Origin: UMGS1696 sp963643035
GTDB lineage: Bacteria; Bacillota; Clostridia; Oscillospirales; CAG-272
Assembly (NCBI GenBank): GCA_963643035.1
Contig: CAVIKO010000004.1
Location: 1 to 64,000 of the forward strand
DNA: 64,000 nt
Direction: 5' to 3'
The notes under the pieces were generated by a model that worked only from the letters and a program-made list of their open reading frames with translations, had not been told where the DNA came from and did no database searches. Both the position numbers and the translations under genes were made by a program. Shown one piece after another: positions 16,423 through 25,057 of the stretch (its first letter is position 1; each line of letters begins with the position of its first letter).

Positions 16423-16632
16423 GCCGGATCGATCCGCATCAACGCGATGCTGTCTGCCATGGAGCCGGAGATCGGGACATACGTCCTTACGCACGAGCTG
16501 TCTCACCTGCGGTATAGGAACCACAGAACGGCATTCTGGACGCAGGTCGAGATGTGGCTGCCGGGAACGCGGGAATTGCGGGAAAGACTGCGGCGGGCAG
16601 AGAGACGGCTTGCCCGTCAGAAATGGGAGTGA
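16423..16632 (+). pseudogene. C-terminal remnant of a YgjP-type zinc metallopeptidase
   Basis: About 70 codons read GSIRIN, then YVLTHELSHLRYRNH and AFWTQVEMWLP, ending in an Arg-rich helix. This is the end of the YgjP/SprT-like metallopeptidase domain, with the HELSH zinc motif and the third His in RNH. Family members are about 230 residues long; here the N-terminal two thirds are absent and a promoter sits at most about 65 bases upstream of the preserved part. The remnant may still be translated from the ATG at 16447 (61 residues), but it would lack the fold core. Its stop lies 5 bases before queH. Confidence 0.7.
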
Positions 16633-16637
16633 ACGAT

Positions 16638-17291
16638 ATGGGAAACCGAGTGGATTACGGTAAAATTCTGGAAAAAACGCTCGCGGAGATCGGCGTGCGC
16701 GAGACAAAGCCAACACTTCTCTTACACGCGTGCTGTGCGCCATGCTCTTCCTACACACTCGAATACCTTTCACCCTATTTCCGTCAGATTGACGTGTTCT
16801 TTTACAATCCGAACATCTCTCCGGCGTCGGAATACGAGACGAGGCTTGCGGAGCTGAAACGGCTGACGCGCGAGGTGTCGTATGGCTGTCCGATCACGGT
16901 AATCGACGGACGGTATGAGCCGGAACGGTTTTACGAGATGGCGCGCGGACTCGAAAATTTGCCGGAGGGGGACAGGCGGTGCTACCTCTGCTACGAAATG
17001 CGTTTGACAGAAACGGCGAGATTGGCGCGGGACGGTGGGTACGACTATTTTACGACCACTCTGTCGATCAGCCCCTATAAGAACGCTGTGTGGCTCAATG
17101 AGATCGGTACGCAGGCGGCGGCAGAGATCGGTGGAGTATATCTGACCTCGGATTTCAAAAAGCGTGGTGGCTATCAGCGATCGATCGTGCTATCCCGGGA
17201 ATACGGACTGTATCGACAGGATTTCTGCGGCTGCGTCTTTTCCAAACGGGACGTGGAAAAACGGCGGTTGGCGCGGGAAAACACAATATGA
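16638..17291 (+). CDS. queH: Epoxyqueuosine reductase QueH
   Basis: QueH (former DUF208) reduces epoxyqueuosine to queuosine in tRNA, the last step of the pathway, and replaces QueG in many Firmicutes. The 217-residue protein carries the paired cysteines in LLHACCAPCSSY, the CYLC motif in RRCYLCYEMRL, and CGC in DFCGCVFS. These fit the iron-sulfur and metal site known for the family. The ATG at 16638 follows a GGGAG site. The window also holds queT with its own leader, so queuosine appears as a theme at two separate loci. Confidence 0.93.
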   Translation: MGNRVDYGKILEKTLAEIGVRETKPTLLLHACCAPCSSYTLEYLSPYFRQIDVFFYNPNISPASEYETRLAELKRLTREVSYGCPITVIDGRYEPERFYEMARGLENLPEGDRRCYLCYEMRLTETARLARDGGYDYFTTTLSISPYKNAVWLNEIGTQAAAEIGGVYLTSDFKKRGGYQRSIVLSREYGLYRQDFCGCVFSKRDVEKRRLARENTI

Positions 17292-17295
17292 AACG

Positions 17296-17329
17296 ACGAT
17301 CCGGGAAAAGGGTATTTCCCGGATCGTTT
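17296..17329. terminator. Bidirectional terminator between queH and the esterase
   Basis: A 13-bp perfect stem ACGATCCGGGAAA (17296-17308) / TTTCCCGGATCGT (17315-17327) serves both convergent genes. Confidence 0.85.
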
Positions 17330-17341
17330 GATTATAGGAGA

Positions 17342-18127
17342 TTACCGTCCCGCGTGGAGCCACGCAAGCACAGTCTGGATCTTCTCATCCCAGCATTTCC
17401 AGTTGTGATTTCCGGCGGACTCCTCATAGGTGAAGTCCTCCCAACCGATGCTGTTCAGGTGATCGCGCATGGCGACACTTTGCGTGTACAGACTGTCCTC
17501 GGTGCCGCACCACATATAAAGACGCGGCAGGGGATTGCCATCCCGCACCAAACGACTTGAGAGTGTGATCAGATCGTTTTCGCTGCCGTTGAAATCGTTC
17601 AGCGTGCCAAAAATATCCTGCCAGAACGGTTCCTTATCTCTGCCGAACCGCAACAATGGCATATACGCGCCGGACAGACCCGCAGCGGCACTGTATTGCT
17701 CCGGATACGTCATGGCCAGCGCGTATGCGCCGTAGCCGCCCATCGACAGTCCGGCAATATAGGTGTCCTCGCGCTTCTGGGAAATGCGTGGGAAGAAGTC
17801 GTGGCAGATCGTCGGCAGTTCCTCACCGATGTAGGTGCGCCACCGTCTGCCGTGTTTCATATTCGTGTACCAGCCCAGCTCCGTGGTCGGCATCACAACA
17901 GCGATCCCGCACTCGTCCGCATACCGCTCGATGGAGGTACGGCGACTCCAGATCGTTTGGTCATCGCTCATACCGTGGAGAAGGTATAGTACAGGGTAGG
18001 TCACATCCACATCCGCGGTGTCCACACCGATCAGTCCGCGCGTTCCGGTCGTCTGCGGGAGGATCACGTTCATCGCGGTAGCGACTCCCAGTACCGTAGA
18101 GAAAAAGTTTACCTGTAAAAATGCCAT
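17342..18127 (-). CDS. Putative esterase, alpha/beta hydrolase of the EstA/XynZ type
   Basis: This 261-residue serine esterase has the nucleophile elbow GLSMGGYGAYAL (about residues 123-134), the oxyanion-side YPVLYLLHGMSDDQ and the catalytic His in AGNHNWKCW near the C-terminus. It belongs to the PF00756-type family that includes tributyrin esterase and feruloyl/acetyl-xylan esterases. No signal peptide is seen, so it may remove acyl groups from imported oligosaccharides. It is convergent with queH. Confidence 0.85.
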   Translation of the reverse strand: MAFLQVNFFSTVLGVATAMNVILPQTTGTRGLIGVDTADVDVTYPVLYLLHGMSDDQTIWSRRTSIERYADECGIAVVMPTTELGWYTNMKHGRRWRTYIGEELPTICHDFFPRISQKREDTYIAGLSMGGYGAYALAMTYPEQYSAAAGLSGAYMPLLRFGRDKEPFWQDIFGTLNDFNGSENDLITLSSRLVRDGNPLPRLYMWCGTEDSLYTQSVAMRDHLNSIGWEDFTYEESAGNHNWKCWDEKIQTVLAWLHAGR

Positions 18128-18240
18128 AATCCATACCTGCCTTTATAAAAAGTTTTTGATCTAAAGTTGATTGATACAGCGATTCCTCAGAAAGCCGCTG
18201 AACGGATGTATGCAGCGATTCCCCAGGAAGATCTTTCATT

Positions 18241-18753
18241 TTATGGTGCAGAACTGTCGCCCTTTTTTTGCTTGAATCGGGTGCATAGCCGGTATAAGAG
18301 GACGAATATTCCGCTGCCGAGCAGCACCCCCGCTGTATCGATGCACACATCGCGCACCTGACACGCTCTGCCGGGGACAAAATACTGGTGCAGTTCATCA
18401 CTCGCCGCGTAGAAGATTCCGCATAACACCGCATAGGTCATGCGTTTCCATTGCGGAATTGCCGGAGGCACTGTCCACGCGAACGAGAGGGAAAATCCCA
18501 GCACGGTGTAAAGGGAAAAATGCGCACACTTACGGATGCAGAAATTAAGCAGAGAATACAGCTCACTGTTTCGGACAATGGCGTCCGTGTCCGCTACTTG
18601 AAAAAAACGGATAAGCCAGAGCATTGTTTCGCTGCTGGATTGTGCGGAGGCAGTCGCGTCCTCGGCGGAAAAATGGAAAATGAGTGCCATGAGCAGGATT
18701 GCCGGGAGAATCCGCCACAGCCTTTTCCGCACTGCGCTGTTGCCTTTTTCCAC
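18241..18753 (-). CDS. VanZ-family membrane protein
   Basis: This 170-residue membrane protein has about four hydrophobic helices and VanZ family motifs: IFHFSAEDAT near the N-terminus, RKCAHFSLYTVLGF, and SDELHQYFVPGRACQVRDVCID followed by a Gly-rich helix. VanZ gives low-level teicoplanin resistance in enterococci, but most members are general envelope proteins of unknown function, and no van genes are here. It lies 114 bases from the esterase and is read the same way. Confidence 0.88.
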   Translation of the reverse strand: MEKGNSAVRKRLWRILPAILLMALIFHFSAEDATASAQSSSETMLWLIRFFQVADTDAIVRNSELYSLLNFCIRKCAHFSLYTVLGFSLSFAWTVPPAIPQWKRMTYAVLCGIFYAASDELHQYFVPGRACQVRDVCIDTAGVLLGSGIFVLLYRLCTRFKQKKGDSSAP

Positions 18754-19087
18754 GATGCGCTCTCCTTTCCGTTACTGTGATTTTCGATGGATACGCTGTA
18801 TGCATCAGCGTTTTTTAATAGTATAGCACAGATGGTGGCACATTTATATAGATTTTTGTGCATTTTTCGAAAATTTTTCTGCCAATGAAAAAGGTGCATC
18901 CATCAATCCTTTGTGTGGAAAAACTTACGCGTATGATGCCAAAACATCTGTAAGGAGATGCCGGATAAATCCGCTCTATATATCTGTGTTTTCAGAATCC
19001 ACGTTTTCCTGCATCGGCATGAATCGCACCAATTGTACGGATGACGAAAAAAACACAGGAATTTTGACATACGACTGCGGTTTATTG
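18754..19087. other. Intergenic region between VanZ and SGNH genes
   Basis: This stretch is AT-rich. On the minus strand a TATACT-like -10 at about 18820-18825 could serve vanZ, though its -35 is poor. A 74-codon plus-strand frame at 18911 has no supporting features. Nothing else was recognised. Confidence 0.4.
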
Positions 19088-19116
19088 TTGCATTTGCTGG
19101 AGAAGTATGCTATACT
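19088..19116 (+). promoter_or_regulatory. Promoter of the SGNH-GH2-sialidase operon
   Basis: TTGCAT (19088-19093) and an extended -10 TGC-TATACT (TATACT at 19111-19116) are 17 bases apart. The leader of about 130 nt contains a copy of the dispersed repeat. Confidence 0.78.
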
Positions 19117-19164
19117 ACCGATAGAACAAATTTAGGAGACACTGATTTTAGGTGGATTTACCAT

Positions 19165-19226
19165 CAAGAAACTTTTGAATTTCAAGGCTTTTGATGCAAA
19201 AACGCAAAAGATTCAGTGCATTCCTG
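19165..19226. repeat. Dispersed repeat, copy in the SGNH leader
   Basis: This copy has the pattern CTTTTGATGCAAAAACG followed by CAGTGCATTCC, resembling the right-hand module at 29545-29592 and 51550-51590. It lies between the promoter and the ribosome binding site of the SGNH gene. Confidence 0.5.
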
Positions 19227-19252
19227 TTAAAAAGAAAAGCGAGGAAAGCAGT

Positions 19253-20311
19253 ATGCGTATTGAAGATATCGACAAGAACCTAAAAGTGGAGACGAATATC
19301 CAGAGAGACGACCTTGTCTGGTTAGATGTCCGTGAGGCTCCGTTTGCGATCCATGGACTCTATCATCCGACCGAGCCGGGCGCATTCCACAGACTGGATT
19401 TTGCCGTGGCAGAGGCGACGAACGAAGGTGTATCCGGATTGAACTGGCATACCGCAGGCGGCAGAATCCGTTTTGCCACCGATTCTCCGTATATCGCCAT
19501 CCAGTCCGTACAGCCTGCCTCCGCAACAATGTCCCACATCACAAAGCTGGGACAGTCCGGATTCGATCTGTACACGCAGAAGGACGGCAGCTACCGCTAC
19601 ATCGCCTCTTTGATCCCGCCGTATGGACTGCTCCCCGGTTTTTCTGCGATTGCAGAATACGGTAATGTGGGAATGCGCGATTATACGATCCATATGCCGC
19701 TGTACGACGGCGTGAAGGAATTGTACATAGGGCTGGCAAAGGGTTCCGATATCCAACCGGCTGCGCCGTATACACACAAGAATCCCGTACTCTACTATGG
19801 TTCCTCCATCACACAGGATGGATGCGCTTCCCGACCGGGCAACGGTTATCAGGCGATGATCGCACGCAAATACGACGCGGACTTTATCAATCTCGGCTTT
19901 TCTGGATCCGCGCGCGGCGAAAAGGTTATGGCGGAATATCTGGCGTCTATCCCCTGCTCCGTTTTCGTTTGCGATTACGACCACAACGCGCCGTCCGTGG
20001 AACATCTCCGGAATACACACGAGCCGCTTTACCGCACCTTCCGCGCCGCACAGCCGAATACCCCGATTGTATTCGTATCGAAGCCCGACTTCCGTCCCGG
20101 CACAGAGGATGAGGCGCGGCGGGAAGTAATCCGTTCGACCTATGAAAAGGCGGTCGCGGAGGGGGATAAAAACGTATACTTCATCGATGGCGAGACTCTG
20201 TTCGAGGGCGAATGGCGCGATTCCTGCACCGTGGACGGCTGTCATCCGAACGATCTCGGCTTTTCCCGTATGGCGACCGTGATCGGAAACGTGGTCGGGC
20301 CACTGCTCTGA
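19253..20311 (+). CDS. SGNH/GDSL hydrolase, probable carbohydrate esterase
   Basis: This 352-residue protein has an N-terminal beta-rich domain (about 1-170) and a C-terminal SGNH hydrolase domain. The nucleophile Ser is in VLYYGSSITQDG, block II Gly in LGFSGSARGE, and the Asp/His pair in DGCHPNDLGF. This two-domain form is common in carbohydrate deacetylases. The ATG at 19253 follows GAGGAAAG; the longer frame from 19175 would start inside the repeat. It leads an operon with GH2 and the sialidase-fold protein, with no signal peptide, so it probably deacylates imported sugars. Confidence 0.86.
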   Translation: MRIEDIDKNLKVETNIQRDDLVWLDVREAPFAIHGLYHPTEPGAFHRLDFAVAEATNEGVSGLNWHTAGGRIRFATDSPYIAIQSVQPASATMSHITKLGQSGFDLYTQKDGSYRYIASLIPPYGLLPGFSAIAEYGNVGMRDYTIHMPLYDGVKELYIGLAKGSDIQPAAPYTHKNPVLYYGSSITQDGCASRPGNGYQAMIARKYDADFINLGFSGSARGEKVMAEYLASIPCSVFVCDYDHNAPSVEHLRNTHEPLYRTFRAAQPNTPIVFVSKPDFRPGTEDEARREVIRSTYEKAVAEGDKNVYFIDGETLFEGEWRDSCTVDGCHPNDLGFSRMATVIGNVVGPLL

Positions 20312-20344
20312 ACCCTACCCATACGATGCAAAGGAGAGATTTTC

Positions 20345-22696
20345 ATGCGCGAAAAACTGCTGTTTGACGATGGTTGGCGATTCCATCTTGGGGAAATTCC
20401 AAAGAACCGTCCGGTCGCAAAAGGACCGATGTACACGAGTGCCAAGACGGAGAGGGAACGGTGGGGCGGCGCGGCGATCCATCATAACGACAATCCCGAT
20501 GACTATTCCTCCGGCGAGCTGTGTACGGAAACCTGGCAGAATGTCGTTCTGCCGCACGATTTTGTAATCTCCGGCACGTTTTCGCCGGGCAATAATTCCA
20601 CGCTCGGCTATCTGCCCTATGGGGTCGGCTGGTACCGCAAGCATTTTCGCGTGACCGAGGCGGATCGAAAACGGCGGCTGACGCTTTATTTTGAGGCAGT
20701 TGCGAACCGGTGTACCGTCTATTGCAACGGCTCTCCGATTGTCCGCAACCACTGCGGCTACAACAGCTTCTTCGCGGACATCACGGATTTTGTGCGCTAT
20801 GACACGGATAATGTGCTTGCCGTATTTGTGGACGCGACGGAACATGAGGGCTGGTGGTATGAGGGTGGCGGCATCTATCGGCATGTATGGCTGTACAAGA
20901 CAGAACCCGTCCACATCGCGCCGTATGGCGTATTTATCAAGCCGCGGAAAACAGATGCCGGCTGGCTTGTCGAGGTGGAGACGGAGATTGCAAACGATGG
21001 TGACACAAATGCGGAGGGCATGGTCACGCATACCGTATACGACCGGGACGGAAATGCCGTTGCCGGAGGAATTGCCGGATATGCCGTGGACGCCAGAGAT
21101 ACCGGGGTGGCAAAATCCGCCTTTGCTCTGCCAGACGCACATCTGTGGGATCCGGACGATCCGTATCTCTATACGTGCGAGACGACGTTGCAGTTCGGGG
21201 ATACTCCCGTAAACGGAGTGAGTGCGGTGGACGCGGTGACGGATCGCTTTGGCTGCCGGACGTTTGTCTGTGATCCGGATAAGGGACTGTACATCAACGG
21301 AAGGCACGTGAAAATCCGCGGGGTGTGCGGCCATTATGACTGCGGATTGCTTGGCAAGGCGGTGCCGGACAACGTGTTCCGCTATAAGGTGCGCCTGATG
21401 CGGGAGATGGGGGCTAACGGCTATCGCACAAGTCATTATCCGCAGGCAGAGGCGTTGATGGATGCCTTTGACGAGGCGGGCTTTATCGTCATGGATGAAA
21501 CGCGCTGGTTCTCCTCCGCGCCGGAGCATATGGCGGAGCTTGCCATGCTTGTGAAGCGCGATCGGAATCATCCGTCCGTGTTCTTCTGGTCGGTCGGGAA
21601 TGAGGAAGTCGTATTCACAACCGACCAGGGAAGAAGAATCGCCGCGTCTATGATGGCACTGGTCACCAAGCTCGACCCGACGCGACCGGTGACGGCTGCC
21701 TGCGACCGACCGGACAAAACAACCATTTACGACGATGTGGATGTGATCGGCGTGAATTACAATCTTCAGCATTTCGATATGCTCCATGAACACTTTCCGA
21801 CCAAGGCGATCTTTTCCTCGGAAAACTGTGCGACAGGTACGACCCGCGGATGGTACAGCGACGACGATCCGGCGTACGGCTATATCAGTGCGTACGACGC
21901 AATTCCGCGCGGTACCGGATTTATGGCGCGTGAACTGACATGGAAGTTTATCGCTGCGCGGGATTATATCATGGGCGGCTACCAGTGGATTGCGTTTGAA
22001 CATCGGGGAGAGACGGTGTGGCCCCGGTTATGCAGTCAATCGGGGGCGATCGATCTGTTTCTGCAGAAGAAAGACGCGTTCTGGCAGAATAAGTCCCATT
22101 GGACGACGGAGCCGATGGTGCATCTGCTGCCGCACTGGAATTTCCGGGGACGCGAGGGAGAGCCGATCCGGGTATCCGTGTACACCAACTGCACCGCAGT
22201 CGAGCTGCTTCTTGACGAAAGGACGATTGGCATCCGCGAGGTGGAACCGTATGGTCACGCGGAATGGACTGTCCCGTATGCTCCCGGCAGACTCACGGCG
22301 ATCGGATACCGGGACGGCAGGGCGGTCTGTACAGATTTTCGCGAAACGACAGACAGAGCAGTTCGGCTTCGGCTGTCCTGCGACAATCCCGAGGATCTTA
22401 CCGGGAACGGGCAAAATGTCGTGTTCTTTACCTGCACCTGTCTCGATGCGGCGGGCAGAGAGGTTCCGGATGCGGCGGCAGAGGTGCGATTCGCAGTCAA
22501 TCACTGCGGGAAAATCGTGGCGACCGGCTCGGATATAAGCGATCATACGCCGCTTTCCTCCCTCACCAGACGGATGCGCGCTGGCAGAATTACGGTGGCG
22601 GTACAAATGGCAAGGGCGGAGTCCGGCGAGATGCTTCGATTGTACGCGGAATCGGACGCGCTGGAATCCGGCTTCCTTGCGGTACAGCTGACATAA
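20345..22696 (+). CDS. Glycoside hydrolase family 2 protein (beta-galactosidase-like)
   Basis: This 783-residue GH2 enzyme begins with the jelly-roll sugar-binding domain (NVVLPHDFVISG, GVGWYRKHF), followed by an Ig-like domain and a TIM barrel. The acid/base Glu is in FFWSVGNEEV and the likely nucleophile Glu in IFSSENCATG. The C-terminal about 200 residues look like beta-sandwich domains such as DUF4982 and a Big-type domain. It may be a beta-galactosidase, beta-glucuronidase or related exo-enzyme; the sequence does not settle which. No signal peptide is visible. It is 33 bases after the SGNH gene. Confidence 0.9.
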   Translation: MREKLLFDDGWRFHLGEIPKNRPVAKGPMYTSAKTERERWGGAAIHHNDNPDDYSSGELCTETWQNVVLPHDFVISGTFSPGNNSTLGYLPYGVGWYRKHFRVTEADRKRRLTLYFEAVANRCTVYCNGSPIVRNHCGYNSFFADITDFVRYDTDNVLAVFVDATEHEGWWYEGGGIYRHVWLYKTEPVHIAPYGVFIKPRKTDAGWLVEVETEIANDGDTNAEGMVTHTVYDRDGNAVAGGIAGYAVDARDTGVAKSAFALPDAHLWDPDDPYLYTCETTLQFGDTPVNGVSAVDAVTDRFGCRTFVCDPDKGLYINGRHVKIRGVCGHYDCGLLGKAVPDNVFRYKVRLMREMGANGYRTSHYPQAEALMDAFDEAGFIVMDETRWFSSAPEHMAELAMLVKRDRNHPSVFFWSVGNEEVVFTTDQGRRIAASMMALVTKLDPTRPVTAACDRPDKTTIYDDVDVIGVNYNLQHFDMLHEHFPTKAIFSSENCATGTTRGWYSDDDPAYGYISAYDAIPRGTGFMARELTWKFIAARDYIMGGYQWIAFEHRGETVWPRLCSQSGAIDLFLQKKDAFWQNKSHWTTEPMVHLLPHWNFRGREGEPIRVSVYTNCTAVELLLDERTIGIREVEPYGHAEWTVPYAPGRLTAIGYRDGRAVCTDFRETTDRAVRLRLSCDNPEDLTGNGQNVVFFTCTCLDAAGREVPDAAAEVRFAVNHCGKIVATGSDISDHTPLSSLTRRMRAGRITVAVQMARAESGEMLRLYAESDALESGFLAVQLT

Positions 22697-22707
22697 GGAG
22701 GAAAAAG

Positions 22708-23811
22708 ATGAAAATCTTCACCTATACCAGGGCGGCATATCTCACACCGGGCAAAGGCAATCCGCGTAATAGCGAAGGTGCGTTTTTGACCCTGCGTGAC
22801 GGGCGGATTCTCTTTGCCTACAGCCGCTATCACGCGGAGAGCGCGGACGATCATGCGGACTGTGAGATCGCCGGGATCTATTCCGTGGACGGTGGTAAAA
22901 CATGGGACACGGAGCATATCCACACCCTCGTACGAGCGGAGGAATACGGTGAGAAAAACGTGATGAGCGTCTCTCTCGCACGGATGGACAACGGGGATGC
23001 AGCAGTGATCTTTCTCTTAAAGCATCGCGAAACGCTGACCTCGGAGTGCATTCTGCGCCGCTCGAGCGATGAATTCGCTACGTATTCCGGAGAGGCGCTG
23101 ATTCTGCCCGATCGGTTTCCAGCATATTACGTGGTAAACAACGACCGAATCTGTCGCGTGGGACCGGGACATTGGGTACTCCCTGCCGCTAAGCATCCGA
23201 CCTCTCTCGGAAAAGCATCCGACGGCAATATCCACTACGATGGCAGAGCGGACGCGTGCTTTTTCGAGTCCACGGACGACGGCTTCACATGGCATCAGAT
23301 GCAGCCGCTTCTCTTTCTGCCGGAGGCATCCTATACCGGCACAGGACTGCAGGAGCCAGGGATGTGCGTGCTGCCGGGCGGCGTATGGTATGCGTATTTC
23401 CGCACCGATCGGATGTATCAGTACGAAACGGTGTCCATCGACCGCGGTGCGCACTGGTTCACGCCACAGCCGTCCCGTTTCTCCTCGCCGGCCTCGCCGC
23501 TGTTGATCAAGCAGAATCCGTATTCCCACAAATACTACGCGATCTGGAATCCAACCCCGGAATATCCGGGCAGAGCACGTACTACCCATTCGTGGATCGG
23601 TGGCAGAACGCCGCTTGTGCTTGCGGAAAGCGACGATGGAGTAAATTATTCTCCGATGCAGACGCTGGAGGACGATCAGTGCCGCGGCTTCTGCTATCCG
23701 GGACTGTACTTTACGGATGAGAAAACCGCGCTTGTTTCCTATTGTAGCGGCGGTGACGATGTCGGCGGATGTCTGAACCGCACCACGCTCGCCCGGATAG
23801 AGCTTGCGTAA
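22708..23811 (+). CDS. Sialidase-fold (BNR-repeat) protein
   Basis: This 367-residue protein is a six-bladed propeller of the sialidase superfamily. Asp-box-like repeats are visible in SVDGGKTWD, STDDGFTWH and SIDRGAHWF. The N-terminal arginine motif of true sialidases (FRIP) is not evident, so it may be a hydrolase of another sugar acid or a glycan-binding enzyme. The ATG at 22708 has an ideal AAGGAGG; the longer frame from 22264 is a shadow of GH2. It is the third gene of the operon. Confidence 0.82.
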   Translation: MKIFTYTRAAYLTPGKGNPRNSEGAFLTLRDGRILFAYSRYHAESADDHADCEIAGIYSVDGGKTWDTEHIHTLVRAEEYGEKNVMSVSLARMDNGDAAVIFLLKHRETLTSECILRRSSDEFATYSGEALILPDRFPAYYVVNNDRICRVGPGHWVLPAAKHPTSLGKASDGNIHYDGRADACFFESTDDGFTWHQMQPLLFLPEASYTGTGLQEPGMCVLPGGVWYAYFRTDRMYQYETVSIDRGAHWFTPQPSRFSSPASPLLIKQNPYSHKYYAIWNPTPEYPGRARTTHSWIGGRTPLVLAESDDGVNYSPMQTLEDDQCRGFCYPGLYFTDEKTALVSYCSGGDDVGGCLNRTTLARIELA

Positions 23812-23869
23812 ATTCCAACGGTAGAAAATCCGCCCAGCAGCGGCTGGGTGCATGATCAGTGACGCTCTA

Positions 23870-24895
23870 TCATCCCTTGCTCTTTACCTGCGCCATGGCA
23901 TCTAGGAGTGCGCGCGTCGGATCACAGCTGTGTTCCCAGTACATCACGCCGCATAGTCCGTGTTCTCGGGCGTATTGTACCTTGTCGGCAACGCTTTCCG
24001 GGTCGTCATAGCTGATCCATTCACCATTTTCCGCGTTGTAAAGATACGGCGCGTGTGCAGTGTCGTCGCGATAAACCGTGTAACCATCGTTGTTCCGCAT
24101 ACCGGATAATGTGCCGAAGTCGGGACCGAAGCTTCCGCTGTTTTGGTTGCTGACCATTGCGGATTGCCCCAATCCGTGGACGCCGTTGTCTGGAATATGG
24201 AGCCAACGACGGGAATAAAACGCTGCGCCGACGACGATTTTCTCCGCTGGAACACCGGCCGCCGTAAACCGTTTTACATTCGCGTCCACGGAATTGGGCT
24301 GGGCATCTGTGGAAAAAAGGGCAGTGTGGTGGATGGCGGGCGACCAGGTGCCGGCGAGGTCGTAGGTCATGAGCGAGATGTAGTCGAGAACCGGGACGAT
24401 TTTCGGAATTTCCACGGCATTTATGTAGTAATCCCCGCCGCCCGCTGCGATGGTGAGCATTTTGTGTGCAGCAGGGCAGTGTGTGTTGAGAGCCTGCCGC
24501 AGTTCGTTGAGAAGATACGTGAAATTCTCCCGGTCGGCAGGATCCGCATCGATGCCGGCAGAGTCGATAGTGGGGTATTCCCAGTCGAGATCCAGCCCGT
24601 CCAGGGCATATTCATTCACGGCGCGCATACAGGATTCGATGAATACCGCACGGGATGCCGGATCTCTTGCCATCGTGGAGAAACCGCCCGCGCCCCATCC
24701 GCCGATGGAAAGTAAGATGCGCAGGGACGGATTTGCCGCCCGCAGTCTGTCCCATATGGGATTTTTAACGTTCTCCGGCACAAAAAGTTTGCCATCGCGG
24801 ATCAGCCCGAACGCGATGTTGATGAGATCGAGCCTCTTCGCATCCGCATCGGTGATTGCGTCATAGTGCCCGAAAACATACGCACAAAGAAGCAT
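23870..24895 (-). CDS. Glycoside hydrolase family 18 (chitinase-like)
   Basis: This is a single-domain GH18 TIM barrel of 341 residues. The catalytic DxxDxDxE motif is complete in DGLDLDWEYP (about residues 98-107), preceded by the SIGGWGAGGFS strand; YDLAGTWS and GVMYWEHSCD match barrel strands of chitinases and endo-N-acetylglucosaminidases. There is no signal peptide, unlike secreted chitinases, so it likely cleaves imported N-acetylglucosamine oligomers or recycles wall fragments. The start at 24895 follows GGAGG; the 714-codon frame extending upstream is not coding. It is convergent with the sialidase-fold gene. Confidence 0.9.
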   Translation of the reverse strand: MLLCAYVFGHYDAITDADAKRLDLINIAFGLIRDGKLFVPENVKNPIWDRLRAANPSLRILLSIGGWGAGGFSTMARDPASRAVFIESCMRAVNEYALDGLDLDWEYPTIDSAGIDADPADRENFTYLLNELRQALNTHCPAAHKMLTIAAGGGDYYINAVEIPKIVPVLDYISLMTYDLAGTWSPAIHHTALFSTDAQPNSVDANVKRFTAAGVPAEKIVVGAAFYSRRWLHIPDNGVHGLGQSAMVSNQNSGSFGPDFGTLSGMRNNDGYTVYRDDTAHAPYLYNAENGEWISYDDPESVADKVQYAREHGLCGVMYWEHSCDPTRALLDAMAQVKSKG

Positions 24896-25057
24896 GATAC
24901 AGTCCTCCGTTTTGTTGCATTTTTTCAACATTGTAACCGAAAACGGATGGAATGTCAAGAGAATTTTGGATAACAGCTGCTGTGTGCGACGAATCATCCT
25001 CGAACGCTTGCCGTAGACAATCCAAAAAACAACAGAAGAAACGGAGAATACAGAACC

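Noticed and set aside
18241..18753. Glycopeptide resistance from VanZ
   Set aside because: No vanHAX, vanRS or vanY genes accompany it; VanZ-like proteins are common in susceptible Clostridia.
20315..22003. 562-codon minus-strand frame opposite the GH2 gene
   Set aside because: It lies wholly over a well-supported GH2 gene and is His/Arg-rich, as expected for the antisense of GC-rich coding DNA.
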